A DNA stretch of 64,000 nt from Jiangella ureilytica (GTDB lineage: Bacteria > Actinomycetota > Actinomycetes > Jiangellales > Jiangellaceae): assembly GCF_004348545.1 (NCBI RefSeq), contig NZ_SMKL01000013.1, positions 47,220 through 111,219 of the forward strand, written 5' to 3'. The notes under the pieces are model-generated. The model worked only from the letters and a program-made list of their open reading frames with translations. It was not told where the DNA came from and ran no database searches. Positions 33,692 through 41,840 of the stretch are shown one piece after another; positions within the stretch are counted from its first letter, which is position 1; each line of letters starts with the position of its first letter. The position numbers and the translations under genes were made by a program.

Positions 33692-34663
33692 TCAGAGTCC
33701 CAGTAGCCGCGCGGCGTTGCCGCCGAGTACGGCGGCCTGGTCGGTCGGGTCCAGGTTCAGCTCGCGCACGTACCGGCCGGGCACGGCCTCGCCCATGTCC
33801 CAGGGATAGTCGCTGCCCAGCAGCAACTGGGCGGGCGGCACATGCCGGAGCAGGATCTCCAGCGGGACCGTGCTGTGCGTGATCGTGTCGAAGTGGCACT
33901 CGGCCAGGAACGTGCTGGGCGGCCGGTCGGTGTGCGCGTGCGCCTCCGGCCGCACCTGCCAGGCGTGGTCGATCCTCCCGGTCAGGTAGGCGATGCTGCC
34001 GCCGGCCTGCGGGAACGACACCTTCAGTCCTGGCAGCCGGGCCAGTACCCCGGAGAGCAGCAACCGCACCAGCGAGAGCGTTGCTTCGTGCGGGTTGCCG
34101 ATCATCTGGACCAGCTTGTAAGGGCCGAGCCGGTCCTCTCCGGCCACGTTGTCGGGGTGGAAGAACACCGGGACGTCCAGCTCGCGCGCGGCGGCGAGGA
34201 ACGGAAAGAGCTCAGGGTCGTCGAAGTAGCGGCCGTTGATGTTCGTGCCGACCGCGACACCACGCATCCCGAGCTCGCCGACCGCGCGCCTCAGCTCGTC
34301 GATGGCCGCTGGCACGTCCTGTAGCGGGACGGTCGCCAGCCCGGCTAGCCGGTCCGGGTGCGCGGCGACCGCCTCGGCGAGCGCGTCGTTGGCGGTCCGT
34401 GCGAAGCGCATGCCGAGATCCGGCTCCGCCCAATAGCAGAACAGCCAGCTCGCAGTGCACAGCACGCGGACGTCGACGCCGGTGCGGTCCATGTCGTCGA
34501 GTACCAGGTCGAGCTCGGTCAGCCGCGGGATCACCGGACCCAGCGGCCGGCCGTTGTGGAACAGCTGTTCCGGCCAGACGCTGTCCTTGCGCAGTTCGAA
34601 CCCGTCGATCGCCGTCAGCAGCCGCGGCGGGACGAAGTGCGCATGGATGTCGACGACCGCCAC
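33692..34663 (-). CDS. Amidohydrolase 2 family (ACMSD-like) with a His-to-Gln change at the active site
   Basis: 323 residues. The HxH metal motif is at the very N-terminus (VVDIHAHFVPP), the third His in VFFHPDN and the Asp in LLLGSDYPWD. The motif SHxGG/PHAGG that normally carries the fourth His reads FPQAGGSIAY here, so that His is Gln. Relatives are non-oxidative decarboxylases (ACMSD, gamma-resorcylate and 4-oxalomesaconate-type hydratases). The change may alter metal or substrate use. The paralogue at 39228-40364 keeps the His. GTG 34663 is 3 bases after the DHDPS-like stop. Confidence 0.85.
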   Translation of the reverse strand: MAVVDIHAHFVPPRLLTAIDGFELRKDSVWPEQLFHNGRPLGPVIPRLTELDLVLDDMDRTGVDVRVLCTASWLFCYWAEPDLGMRFARTANDALAEAVAAHPDRLAGLATVPLQDVPAAIDELRRAVGELGMRGVAVGTNINGRYFDDPELFPFLAAARELDVPVFFHPDNVAGEDRLGPYKLVQMIGNPHEATLSLVRLLLSGVLARLPGLKVSFPQAGGSIAYLTGRIDHAWQVRPEAHAHTDRPPSTFLAECHFDTITHSTVPLEILLRHVPPAQLLLGSDYPWDMGEAVPGRYVRELNLDPTDQAAVLGGNAARLLGL

Positions 34664-34666
34664 GGC

Positions 34667-35638
34667 TCAGGCGCCCACACCGGCGGCGGCCAGCTCGTCT
34701 CGCAGCTGGTCCTCCTCGGTCTTCGACAGCGCCGGGATCGCCGGTGGCACCGGACCGCCGGTCATTCCCTGCAGGTGCGACCAGAGCTTGACCGTCGCGA
34801 TCGGGCACAACCCTTTCGCCCGCCACGGCGTGAGCACCCACGCGCTGTGCAGGTCGCGCAGCCGCTGCAGCTCGTAGAAGCCGCGCGCCGCCTCCTCGAA
34901 GCGGCCGGCCAGCCCGGCCTGGACGTAGTCGCGCATCGGCTGCCTCGTCGCGGAGTCGAACATCATGTTGGTGCCCGTGTAGATCGCCTGCTGGCCGAAC
35001 TGCGTCAGGTTGACGAGGAAGTTCTCCTCGTTCGGGTCGACCACCACGATGCTGTCGCCGACCAGCTCGCGGATCCGGATGGTGTGAGCCATGTCCAGGC
35101 CGTTCTTCAGCGCGCAGATGTTCGGGATCTCGGCCAGCTCGGCCATGGTCTCCGGCGCGATGGCGTAGCCGGCCTGCCTGGTGTTGAAGATCGTGATGCC
35201 CAGTTCGATCTCGCGGGCGATGGTCTCGAAGTAGCCGAACAGGGCGTCCTTGTGCGCACCGCCGAACTGCGGCAGCACCAGCGAGATGAAGTCCACGCCC
35301 AGGCCCTGGGCGTGCTTGGCCAGCGCGATGGCCTCACCCGGACTGGGGTGGGCGCAGCGCGCGATGATCGGCACCCGGCCGCCGGCCTCCTCGACCGCGA
35401 TCTCGACCACCCGCCGGCGCTGCTCGCTGGTCAGCAGCCAGAAGTGGCCGTAGTAGCCGTTGACGTACAGCCCGGACGCCTGGATCACGTCCAGGCAGTG
35501 CCGCAGGTCGTGCCGCCAGCCGTCCTCGTCGAGCTCGCCGTTCGCGTCGACCGGCAGGCACGGCGCGGTGATCACCCCGCGCAGCAGCTCCTTCGCCGCG
35601 TCCTTCGCCTCGTGTCGTCCGTACTTCGCCTGGACCAT
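34667..35638 (-). CDS. DHDPS-superfamily protein, variant subgroup (2 of 3)
   Basis: 323 residues, close paralogue of 18814-19788 and 48395-49363. The likely Schiff-base Lys is in NICALKNGLD. NGYYGHFW stands in place of GTTGE and IFNTRQAGYAIAPE in place of the YNxP motif, so both pyruvate-recognition motifs of ordinary DHDPS are lost in all three. VVDPNEENFLVNL is nearly invariant among them. It is in an operon between a single-cupin gene and the ACMSD-like gene, a context different from its paralogues. Confidence 0.83.
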   Translation of the reverse strand: MVQAKYGRHEAKDAAKELLRGVITAPCLPVDANGELDEDGWRHDLRHCLDVIQASGLYVNGYYGHFWLLTSEQRRRVVEIAVEEAGGRVPIIARCAHPSPGEAIALAKHAQGLGVDFISLVLPQFGGAHKDALFGYFETIAREIELGITIFNTRQAGYAIAPETMAELAEIPNICALKNGLDMAHTIRIRELVGDSIVVVDPNEENFLVNLTQFGQQAIYTGTNMMFDSATRQPMRDYVQAGLAGRFEEAARGFYELQRLRDLHSAWVLTPWRAKGLCPIATVKLWSHLQGMTGGPVPPAIPALSKTEEDQLRDELAAAGVGA

Positions 35639-35683
35639 CGATCGATCACCGACCTCACTGGTGTCGTTGGAGCTGCATCGGCG

Positions 35684-36130
35684 TCACGCCAGGATGATCC
35701 GATCGTCGCTCACGTTGCCTGGGTACGGGCCTTGCCTGATCTCCAACAGCCGGCTGCCGTCCTCGAGGTAGACGGCCTCGTGGCCTTCCACGCACAGCAG
35801 CGCGTCGCCCGGCCGCAGCTCCGCCGTGCCGGCCGCGACGCCGTCGAAGTCGCTGACCTCGACCCGGACCGCGCCGGACAGGCACACCATCACCTTGTGG
35901 CAGGTCGGCCAGCCTCGGGACGGCTCCTGGGGCAGGTGGACGTGCTTCGAGCCGGCGTCGCCGGGGGATCCCTGGGTGCGGACGATCTGCAGCGGCAGGT
36001 CGAACTCGGTCAGGTAGGCGCGCCGCCCGTCGTTCGGGTAGTAGCTGTCGAACGCGTCGAACGACGCCGGGACGTAGAGCCCGATCAGCCGTCCGTCGTC
36101 GGGAGCGGTGAATCGGATCGGCGCGCTCAC
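35684..36130 (-). CDS. Single-domain cupin protein
   Basis: 148 residues from GTG 36130, which overlaps the bicupin stop as GTGA. A beta-barrel cupin: KHVHLPQEPSRG and HKVMVCLSGAVRVEV form motif 1 and ELRPGDALLCVEGHEAVYLE motif 2, with GSRLLEIRQGPY near the end. It resembles WxcM/sugar-epimerase-like small cupins (LPLQIVRTQG) as well as dioxygenase cupins; function is unassigned. The large reading frames reported here in other phases are antisense or out-of-phase shadows. Confidence 0.72.
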   Translation of the reverse strand: MSAPIRFTAPDDGRLIGLYVPASFDAFDSYYPNDGRRAYLTEFDLPLQIVRTQGSPGDAGSKHVHLPQEPSRGWPTCHKVMVCLSGAVRVEVSDFDGVAAGTAELRPGDALLCVEGHEAVYLEDGSRLLEIRQGPYPGNVSDDRIILA

Positions 36131-37140
36131 ACCGGCCGACCCGGTTCCAGCAGCGTCGGGAAGCGGTCGGGAAGGACGGTGCCGAGCCGGGCTGGACCCT
36201 CGACGCCGAGCGCTCGCTCGAGGAAGACGTTGCGGGCGCGGAGCAGCCGGAGATCCTCGGTGCCGGTGTTCGAGTGCGACCGCCAGACGTCGAACGGGGG
36301 CGCCACGACGTCGCCGGCGCGCCAGGCGATCGACCGCGCGACGCCGCCCTCGCGCCAGATGTCGGTCCGTCCTGCGCCACTGAGGACGAAGAACGCCTCC
36401 TCGGCGAGGCTTCGGTGTGGCCAGACGAAACCGCCGGGAGCGATGGTGAGGACGGACACATCGAGCACCCTTTGGCCGGTCATGTCGTAGTGCCGGACGG
36501 ACACGCCCTCGCCGTACTCCGCATCGACCGGGCCGGCCGGCTGGTCCGCCAGGCTCCGGACGATGTTGGCCCGCAGCCGGTTCGGAGCGAGCTCCTCTGC
36601 CCTCGTGTAGTAGTCGGGCTCGTCGTCGAACCGGTCCGGGAACCGGATGTCCTGGTCGTAGAGCGAGTTCTTGCCGTACAGCACCTTGCCGATGAAGTTG
36701 CCGGTCTTGAAGGCGATCTTGCGGGTCGGCTCGCTGTCGGAGACGTTGGAGTGCAGGTGCCACGCGTTGCATGGGATCGAGTACAAGTCGCCGGCCTGCC
36801 AGTCGACCTTGAGAGTCTCGGCGTCGTCGGCCTGGCGGTATTCACTCTGCCCGCGGCCGGACAGGATCAGCGTGATCGTTTCGTCCAGTTGGCGGTGCCG
36901 GCACTTCGACTCCAGGGGCCGCATCTCCGAGAGGTGGATGCCCAGGGTCGAGTTTCCGCCGAGGTAGTCGAGCTTGCAGGTCGGGAAGGTCCGGCCGGGC
37001 CTCGGCGCCAGTTGATGCGTGAGTACGTGCCGGGCCACCATGCCCGTGGCGATCAGGCCTCGCGCCGGGTCGTAGAAGAGCCCTTCCGGTGCGCTCTGGT
37101 TGAACAGGTCCGCGTCGAACGGCGCGCTGATCGCTGTCAT
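36127..37140 (-). CDS. Gentisate 1,2-dioxygenase-like bicupin (1 of 3)
   Basis: 337 residues with two cupin domains. Domain 1: CRHRQLDETITLILSGRG then PCNAWHLHSN. Domain 2: WPHRSLAEEAFFVLSGAGRT then VVAPPFDVWRSHSN. The arrangement matches gentisate/1-hydroxy-2-naphthoate/salicylate dioxygenases, which use Fe(II) held by His residues of one cupin for ring cleavage, but identity is not certain enough for a symbol. The ATG at 37140 has AAGGA upstream. First gene of the operon bicupin-cupin-DHDPS-amidohydrolase-MFS-AKR, with a class A-like operator at 37201-37216. Confidence 0.82.
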   Translation of the reverse strand: MTAISAPFDADLFNQSAPEGLFYDPARGLIATGMVARHVLTHQLAPRPGRTFPTCKLDYLGGNSTLGIHLSEMRPLESKCRHRQLDETITLILSGRGQSEYRQADDAETLKVDWQAGDLYSIPCNAWHLHSNVSDSEPTRKIAFKTGNFIGKVLYGKNSLYDQDIRFPDRFDDEPDYYTRAEELAPNRLRANIVRSLADQPAGPVDAEYGEGVSVRHYDMTGQRVLDVSVLTIAPGGFVWPHRSLAEEAFFVLSGAGRTDIWREGGVARSIAWRAGDVVAPPFDVWRSHSNTGTEDLRLLRARNVFLERALGVEGPARLGTVLPDRFPTLLEPGRPV

Positions 37141-37200
37141 CGGGATCCTTCCATCGCCGCACTCAAACCGTGGACGAGGTGCTGGTCACACCACTCGGCA

Positions 37201-37216
37201 CATCCTATATCATGCA
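37201..37216. promoter_or_regulatory. Class A-like operator between divergent bicupin and CMD operons
   Basis: CATCCTATATCATGCA; the reverse reads TGCATGATATAGGATG, related to 16460-16474 and 19846-19858. It is 60 bases from the bicupin ATG and 28 bases from the CMD GTG, so it can serve both directions. Confidence 0.5.
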
Positions 37217-37243
37217 CTAACCTGGTCAAGGGTGAGGAGCGCC

Positions 37244-38143
37244 GTGAAGGACGAGCACAACGCAGAACCGAGTCCGGCGTACGGGGCGGCGAAGGCGGTG
37301 AAGCCGCGCAGCTTCGTCGATCGATACGAGAAGTTCCGTTCGCTCGACCCGCACTTCGCAGAGGTGTGGTGCCAGTACACCGGAGCGATGCTCGCTCTGC
37401 CCGCACTCGACATGCGAACCCGCCTACTGACCCTGACCAGCATGTACACCATGCTCAGCGACCAGGACGGGTTGCTTGACACCCTCGCCGCGGCCGTCGA
37501 GCAGCGGGTGGACCTGAAGGAGGTGCTGGAGGCGATCCTGCAGTGCTGGGTGTATGCCGGCGAACAGCCGGTGAGCGTGGCGGTGGATGTCCTCATCGAG
37601 GTCGCGGACGCCGCCGGCCAGCTGGCCGGCCTGAAGGCGCGGGGGCTGCCACCCGAGACCGGCCGGATCGGGCGATCGCTGGAGGTCGAACGCGAGTCCT
37701 GGTCGGCCGAGGATCGCGCCGACCCTCGGCTGTCCGGCCTGCTGGAGCGCCATGGCTGGGAGGGCATCAGCCTCGGGTTGCAGCAGCGGCCCGGGGTCCA
37801 CCTCGACGTGCTCGAACGGCTGGAGCGGCTCGATGTCGCCTTCACCGGCCATTGGGTGAACACGATCTATCGTGGCATGTACTCCCGAGGAGTGCTGGAC
37901 GAGAAGACTCGGATCCTCTGCATGGTGGCCGACTGCCTGGCGACCGGCGAGATCAGGAACGGACGGGGGCACATGCGGTGGGCGGTTCTGGCCGGCGCCA
38001 CCCCCGCCGAGGTGCGCGACGTCGTGCTCCAGGCGTGTGCGGTCATCGGGCACCCGCACATCATCTCCACGGCGCTGCCGGCCCTGATCGACGTACTCGA
38101 TGAGCTGGGCCGACTCGACGAGCTGTCCCAGTCCGACCCCTGA
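37244..38143 (+). CDS. Carboxymuconolactone decarboxylase (CMD) family protein with two CMD modules (1 of 2)
   Basis: 299 residues, roughly double the length of a one-domain CMD protein. Module 1 (about residues 20-120) has LDMRTRLLTLTSMYTMLSDQ and LKEVLEAILQCWVYAGEQPVS. Module 2 (about 195-290) has LDEKTRILCMVADCLATGE and TPAEVRDVVLQACAVIGHP. The AhpD CxxC redox pair is absent, so a lactone decarboxylase or unknown lyase/hydrolase role fits better than peroxide defence. GTG 37244 has GAGGAG upstream. Followed after 31 bases by a paralogue. Confidence 0.8.
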   Translation: MKDEHNAEPSPAYGAAKAVKPRSFVDRYEKFRSLDPHFAEVWCQYTGAMLALPALDMRTRLLTLTSMYTMLSDQDGLLDTLAAAVEQRVDLKEVLEAILQCWVYAGEQPVSVAVDVLIEVADAAGQLAGLKARGLPPETGRIGRSLEVERESWSAEDRADPRLSGLLERHGWEGISLGLQQRPGVHLDVLERLERLDVAFTGHWVNTIYRGMYSRGVLDEKTRILCMVADCLATGEIRNGRGHMRWAVLAGATPAEVRDVVLQACAVIGHPHIISTALPALIDVLDELGRLDELSQSDP

Positions 38144-38174
38144 ACCCATGCACGTCACTGAGGGAGGAGTGTCT

Positions 38175-39167
38175 ATGGAGGGCCGCGAGTTGCCGGCCGG
38201 CTGCAGTCCGAGCGCGTACGAGGCGGGCACACGATTCCGCCCGGCCACCTTCGCGTCGCGGTTCGAGCTGCTGAACCGGCTGGACCCGCATTTCGCCAGC
38301 GTTTGGCTGAACTACACCGGAGGGCTGCTGGAGCGGCCGCACCTGGACGTGCGTACCCGGCTGCTGATCCTCGTCGGCCAGCACACGATGCTCAAGGACG
38401 GGCCGGCGCTGCGGGACACGATGGAGGCGGTCGTCGCCGCCGGCGTCGACCTGAAGGAGGCCCTGGAGGTCGTCTTCCAGTGCTGGCTGTATGCCGGCGA
38501 CTCGACCATGGGCCAGGCGGTTGAAATCTTCGTCGACGTGGTCAGTCGGGCCGGCCGTCTGTCCGAGGTCGAGGCGCGAGGTCTGCCGCACGACGTCGCC
38601 ACCCGCGACCGCGACCTGGAGGCCGAGCGCGAGACCTGGTCGCCCGACGACCGGGACGACCCGCGGCTGCCGGGGCTGCTGGAACGCTACGGCTGGCATG
38701 CACCCAGCGCCGGGCTGCGGCTGCGACCGGGCAACCACATCAACGTGCTGTCCACGTTCGACGCGCTCGACCGCGGGTTCGCGAAGCTCTGGGTCGACAA
38801 GAGTTACGGCGCGATGTACGTCCGCGACGTCCTCGACGGCAAGACCCGGCTGCTGTGCATGGTCGGCGACTGCCTGGCCATCGCAGAGAGCCACAACGCC
38901 TCACGGCACATGCGCGGCGCCCTGCGCCAAGGCGCTACCGCCGCGGAGGTGTTCGAGGTCATCGTGCAGTCGTTCGCAGTGATCGGCAGCCCGACCCTGG
39001 CGGGCCTCGCCATCGACGACTTCGTCCTCGTGCTCGACGGTGAGGGGCGGCTGGCCGAGCTGGTCGGCGAGGAGCAGGAGGCCATGGTCCGGAAGGTGGT
39101 CAACGCCCGGCGGGCCCGTCGAGGCGGCGTCACCGAGACGACGGCCGCCGACGGTCAGGTCACGTAG
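38175..39167 (+). CDS. Carboxymuconolactone decarboxylase (CMD) family protein with two CMD modules (2 of 2)
   Basis: 330 residues, tandem paralogue of the previous gene along its full length: SRFELLNRLDPHFASVW, LKEALEVVFQCWLYAGDST and KTRLLCMVGDCLAIAESHN. No CxxC. It has an extra 25-residue Arg-rich C-terminal tail (VRKVVNARRARRGG). The ATG at 38175 follows GGGAGGAG; in-frame GTG 38169 is an alternative. The pair probably forms a heteromer, since each carries two CMD folds and both are co-transcribed. Confidence 0.8.
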   Translation: MEGRELPAGCSPSAYEAGTRFRPATFASRFELLNRLDPHFASVWLNYTGGLLERPHLDVRTRLLILVGQHTMLKDGPALRDTMEAVVAAGVDLKEALEVVFQCWLYAGDSTMGQAVEIFVDVVSRAGRLSEVEARGLPHDVATRDRDLEAERETWSPDDRDDPRLPGLLERYGWHAPSAGLRLRPGNHINVLSTFDALDRGFAKLWVDKSYGAMYVRDVLDGKTRLLCMVGDCLAIAESHNASRHMRGALRQGATAAEVFEVIVQSFAVIGSPTLAGLAIDDFVLVLDGEGRLAELVGEEQEAMVRKVVNARRARRGGVTETTAADGQVT

Positions 39168-39174
39168 ACCGAGC

Positions 39175-39216
39175 GCCGGCCCCGTTCGCCGCAGGTGGCG
39201 ATCGACCGGGGCCGGC
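39175..39216. terminator. Hairpin between convergent CMD and amidohydrolase genes
   Basis: Perfect 10-base G+C stem: GCCGGCCCCG at 39175-39184 and its complement at 39207-39216, 22-base loop. Placed between the stop codons of converging genes, it could end transcription from both sides. Confidence 0.6.
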
Positions 39217-39227
39217 AACCGGAGCTC

Positions 39228-40364
39228 TCAGTACGTCGAGCTGGTCAGCCGGAGCAGCTTCGCCGGGTTCCGGCAGAGGATCGCCTCCGCCTCGTCCTGG
39301 GTGATGTCCGGGATCGTCTCGACGTACTCCACGGGTCGCCATACCGACATGCCTTGCGGCCAATCGGTTCCGGAGACGATGCGGTCCACGCCGACCAGCT
39401 CGATCATCGTCCGGGTGAGGATCGGATCGTGCAGGATCAGGTCGTAGTAGAACCGGCCGAGATACTGGCTCGCCCGTTCCAGCGCCAGGCCGGAGAAGAA
39501 GCCGCGCCAGATCTGGTAGTCGATCCGGCCGACGATCCAGGGCAGCGCGCCGCCAGCGTGCGGCAGGTAGACGTCCAGCCCGGGGAACTCGTCGAGCATC
39601 CCGCTCACGATCATGGACACCGCCGCGAGCGTGGCTTCGAACGGGTTGCCCAGGGAGTTCACGAGGTCGACGCCGCCTTGGTACAGGCGATCGGGACCGA
39701 GCGGGTCGATGTTGTGCATCATGAGCGGCTGATCCAGCTCTTCGCATCGAGCCCACAGCGGCCAGAACGACTTGTCGCTGGCGTTGAGGCCGTTGACGTG
39801 GTGTCCCAGGTTGATCCCCCGAAGCCCGGGAAGGGCCGCGGCCCGCTCGAGTTCCTGCAGCGAGAGGTTCACATCCTGCAACGGCAGGATGATCTGACCC
39901 ATGAATCTGTCCGGATACTGCTGGTGCAGCTCCGACAGGCCGTCGTTCTGGGCGCGCGCAAGACGAAGGGCGAACTCCGGCGGCGCCCAGTAGATCTTGG
40001 GATGGGTCATGCCGATCGAGTGCAGGTCGACGCCTCGGTCCTCCATGCGCTCGAGCTGCCATTCGATCTTGATCAGCCGCTCCATGAACCGCGAGCCCCG
40101 ATAGGGGTAGTACCCGGCACCGTGGCCGCGGCCGATCGCCTGCATCGTGTAGGTACCGCTCTCGTCCGGGCCCGAGATCTTCGCGTTGTTCTGCCCCCCT
40201 TCGGTCACGACCAGTTCCACGAACTCGCCCGAGTACCAATGGGTGTGTGCATCGATGATCGGCTGGGAGTACTCGAACTTCTGCGGCACGCCCGTCTTCA
40301 GCAGGTCGGGGCGAGGGTAGGCGACGCCGTTCTGGACGCTTCCGTCTGCGGTTTCGGCAGTCAT
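39228..40364 (-). CDS. Amidohydrolase 2 family (ACMSD-like) protein
   Basis: 378 residues. HxH in IIDAHTHWYSG at about residue 38, His in LMMHNIDPLG, His in YLPHAGGALPW and Asp in IVSGTDWPQG give the full ACMSD-type metal set. Such enzymes decarboxylate or hydrolyse unsaturated or aromatic acids. It has an extra N-terminal segment of about 35 residues compared with 33692-34663. It lies 19 bases after the cyclase gene, so cyclase-opened products may be its substrate. Confidence 0.87.
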   Translation of the reverse strand: MTAETADGSVQNGVAYPRPDLLKTGVPQKFEYSQPIIDAHTHWYSGEFVELVVTEGGQNNAKISGPDESGTYTMQAIGRGHGAGYYPYRGSRFMERLIKIEWQLERMEDRGVDLHSIGMTHPKIYWAPPEFALRLARAQNDGLSELHQQYPDRFMGQIILPLQDVNLSLQELERAAALPGLRGINLGHHVNGLNASDKSFWPLWARCEELDQPLMMHNIDPLGPDRLYQGGVDLVNSLGNPFEATLAAVSMIVSGMLDEFPGLDVYLPHAGGALPWIVGRIDYQIWRGFFSGLALERASQYLGRFYYDLILHDPILTRTMIELVGVDRIVSGTDWPQGMSVWRPVEYVETIPDITQDEAEAILCRNPAKLLRLTSSTY

Positions 40365-40383
40365 CTGTCAGTCTCCGGTTCAC

Positions 40384-41346
40384 TCAGAGGACGGCGATCG
40401 GATTCACCGGGCTGGCGGTGCAGGCACCCAGCTTCAGCGGCGCCAGAGCCAGGAAGAACTCCCATCGGTTCAGGCGGCTGCACTCGGCGGAGACCTTTTC
40501 GTAGTCGGCGCCGTCCAGTAGCCAGAGCCCGATCGCCGGAATGCCGATGCCATGGACGGGACGATCCAGCCGCCCCTTCACCGACGGGACCCAGTCGTTC
40601 GCCGTATCGCAGGCCAGGATGGCGATGTCGCGCTCGCGGAACCATGGCAGGCACGCCCCATCCGGACCGGCCTGAGTCGCCGGATCGGTGTTCCAGCCCA
40701 ATGCCCTCTTCCGCCCTGGGTGCCCGGTCCGGATGCACAGGATGTCGCCCGACTCAGCGCGTATCCCTTGGCGCTCTTCGGCCTCGTCGAGGTCTTCCGG
40801 GAAGATCTTGGTTCCGGGGTCCAGCCATTCGACTCCGCGCAGCCGAGCGATGTCCAGCAGTACGGCGCGCGAGACGATACCGTCCCCGGCCAGGGTGATC
40901 GCACCCTTCTTCACGCCCTCACGACTCGAGACCTCGGTGGGCGAGAGGCCGTTGTACCCCGCCAGGGGCCGACCTGGATACGGGCGGAAGAAATGGTGCG
41001 CCGGCCCGTCGAGATGGGTGACACCCAGCCCGTGACAGTTCAGCAGCACCGCCTCCGAGGCGCCCGCTCGGCCGACGTACTCCGGGTCGTAGTGCTCGGG
41101 CCCCGGTAGTGAGCGAGCGAACCTGCGTGGTTCTGGCCACCCGTCGTCGAGGTTGGGCTCGTGGAACCTGATGTCGAGACCGCAGGAGATGCTGGTTCCT
41201 TCCCTGACCAGGGCGGCGGCTTGCTGCCGCTTGCGCTGGGTCACCAGGTTGAGTGTCCCCAGCAGGTCGCCGGAGCCCCAGCGACCCCAATTGCTCAGCT
41301 CATCGAACCAGGCGCAGATCTGCTCATCAGTCGGTGTCTCGCGCAA
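40384..41346 (-). CDS. Cyclase family metal-dependent hydrolase (kynurenine formamidase-like) (copy 2)
   Basis: 320 residues, paralogous throughout to 27860-28819; the metal site reads NCHGLGVTHLDGPAHHFF and both end in CTASPVNPIAVL. The start is TTG 41346 (AGGAAG five to six bases upstream), aligned with the MNETP start of copy 1. The TTG lies inside the last codons of an upstream open frame (stop 41327), so translation may be coupled to that remnant. Followed by the ACMSD-like gene. Confidence 0.83.
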   Translation of the reverse strand: MRETPTDEQICAWFDELSNWGRWGSGDLLGTLNLVTQRKRQQAAALVREGTSISCGLDIRFHEPNLDDGWPEPRRFARSLPGPEHYDPEYVGRAGASEAVLLNCHGLGVTHLDGPAHHFFRPYPGRPLAGYNGLSPTEVSSREGVKKGAITLAGDGIVSRAVLLDIARLRGVEWLDPGTKIFPEDLDEAEERQGIRAESGDILCIRTGHPGRKRALGWNTDPATQAGPDGACLPWFRERDIAILACDTANDWVPSVKGRLDRPVHGIGIPAIGLWLLDGADYEKVSAECSRLNRWEFFLALAPLKLGACTASPVNPIAVL

Positions 41347-41428
41347 TTGATCTTCCTATCGCGTCGCACCCGGAATGGGACGAATGGTGTATTCGGTTCG
41401 CGTCATCCCTCCGGCACGGGTTCCGGGA

Positions 41429-41674
41429 CGCGCCATTCTTCGAGACGATGTTGTCGAGCTTCTCGGACGGTTCGGCGAGGATCTGCACGTCGGCGACGAC
41501 GATCTGCTCGATGCCGGCGTCCTCGCTGAGCCGCCACGTCGCGCCACCCTCGTCGAACGGGGTTGCCGTAGCCGGGTTCACTTCCTCGAACGTGTCCTGG
41601 CCGTCCGGCGAGAGCATCCAGGCGACGAAGAGAATCGAGGTGTTCGGAGCGCTGGGCTCGGGACTGATCGCCAT
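41429..41674 (-). pseudogene. Remnant of an ABC solute-binding protein C-terminus
   Basis: In one frame from the ATG at 41674, about 80 residues read like the C-terminal end of an iron-type/SBP_bac binding protein: APNTSILFVAWMLSPDGQDT, then IEQIVVADVQILAEPSEKL and DNIVSKNG. LSPDGQ is the typical LSPEGQ helix start. The rest of the gene (about 250 residues upstream, signal peptide) is absent, and the frame runs on into unrelated sequence to 41327. I read it as a decayed or truncated receptor gene trapped between the cyclase promoter block and the cyclase start. It may still be translated as a short peptide. Confidence 0.6.
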
Positions 41675-41686
41675 CTCACATCGACC

Positions 41687-41715
41687 CACGCCATCGCTGT
41701 ATTCGGTGGAATGCA
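41687..41715 (-). repeat. 29-base promoter element duplicated from cyclase locus 1; class B operator
   Basis: Matches 27637-27665 in inverted orientation with three differences in 29 bases. With its flank to 41724 it contains GTATTC and GTATAT class B half-sites. It stands 341 bases before the cyclase TTG, because the binding-protein remnant lies between, whereas copy 1 stands 195 bases before its gene. Confidence 0.65.
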
Positions 41716-41840
41716 CTGTATATGACGGGGGATGGGCCGGCAACGGTCACCGGTGAGGCAGGGGTCTGTTGCCGCGATCTGCGAGAACGGCGCTGACTTG
41801 CAGCGAGCCGGGGTGCTCACGTCCAGTCACGGGTCCGCTC

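Noticed and set aside
36127..37140. Assigning a gentisate dioxygenase gene symbol
   Set aside because: Bicupin fold is clear but no maleylpyruvate isomerase or fumarylpyruvate hydrolase gene is present, so gentisate is unproven.
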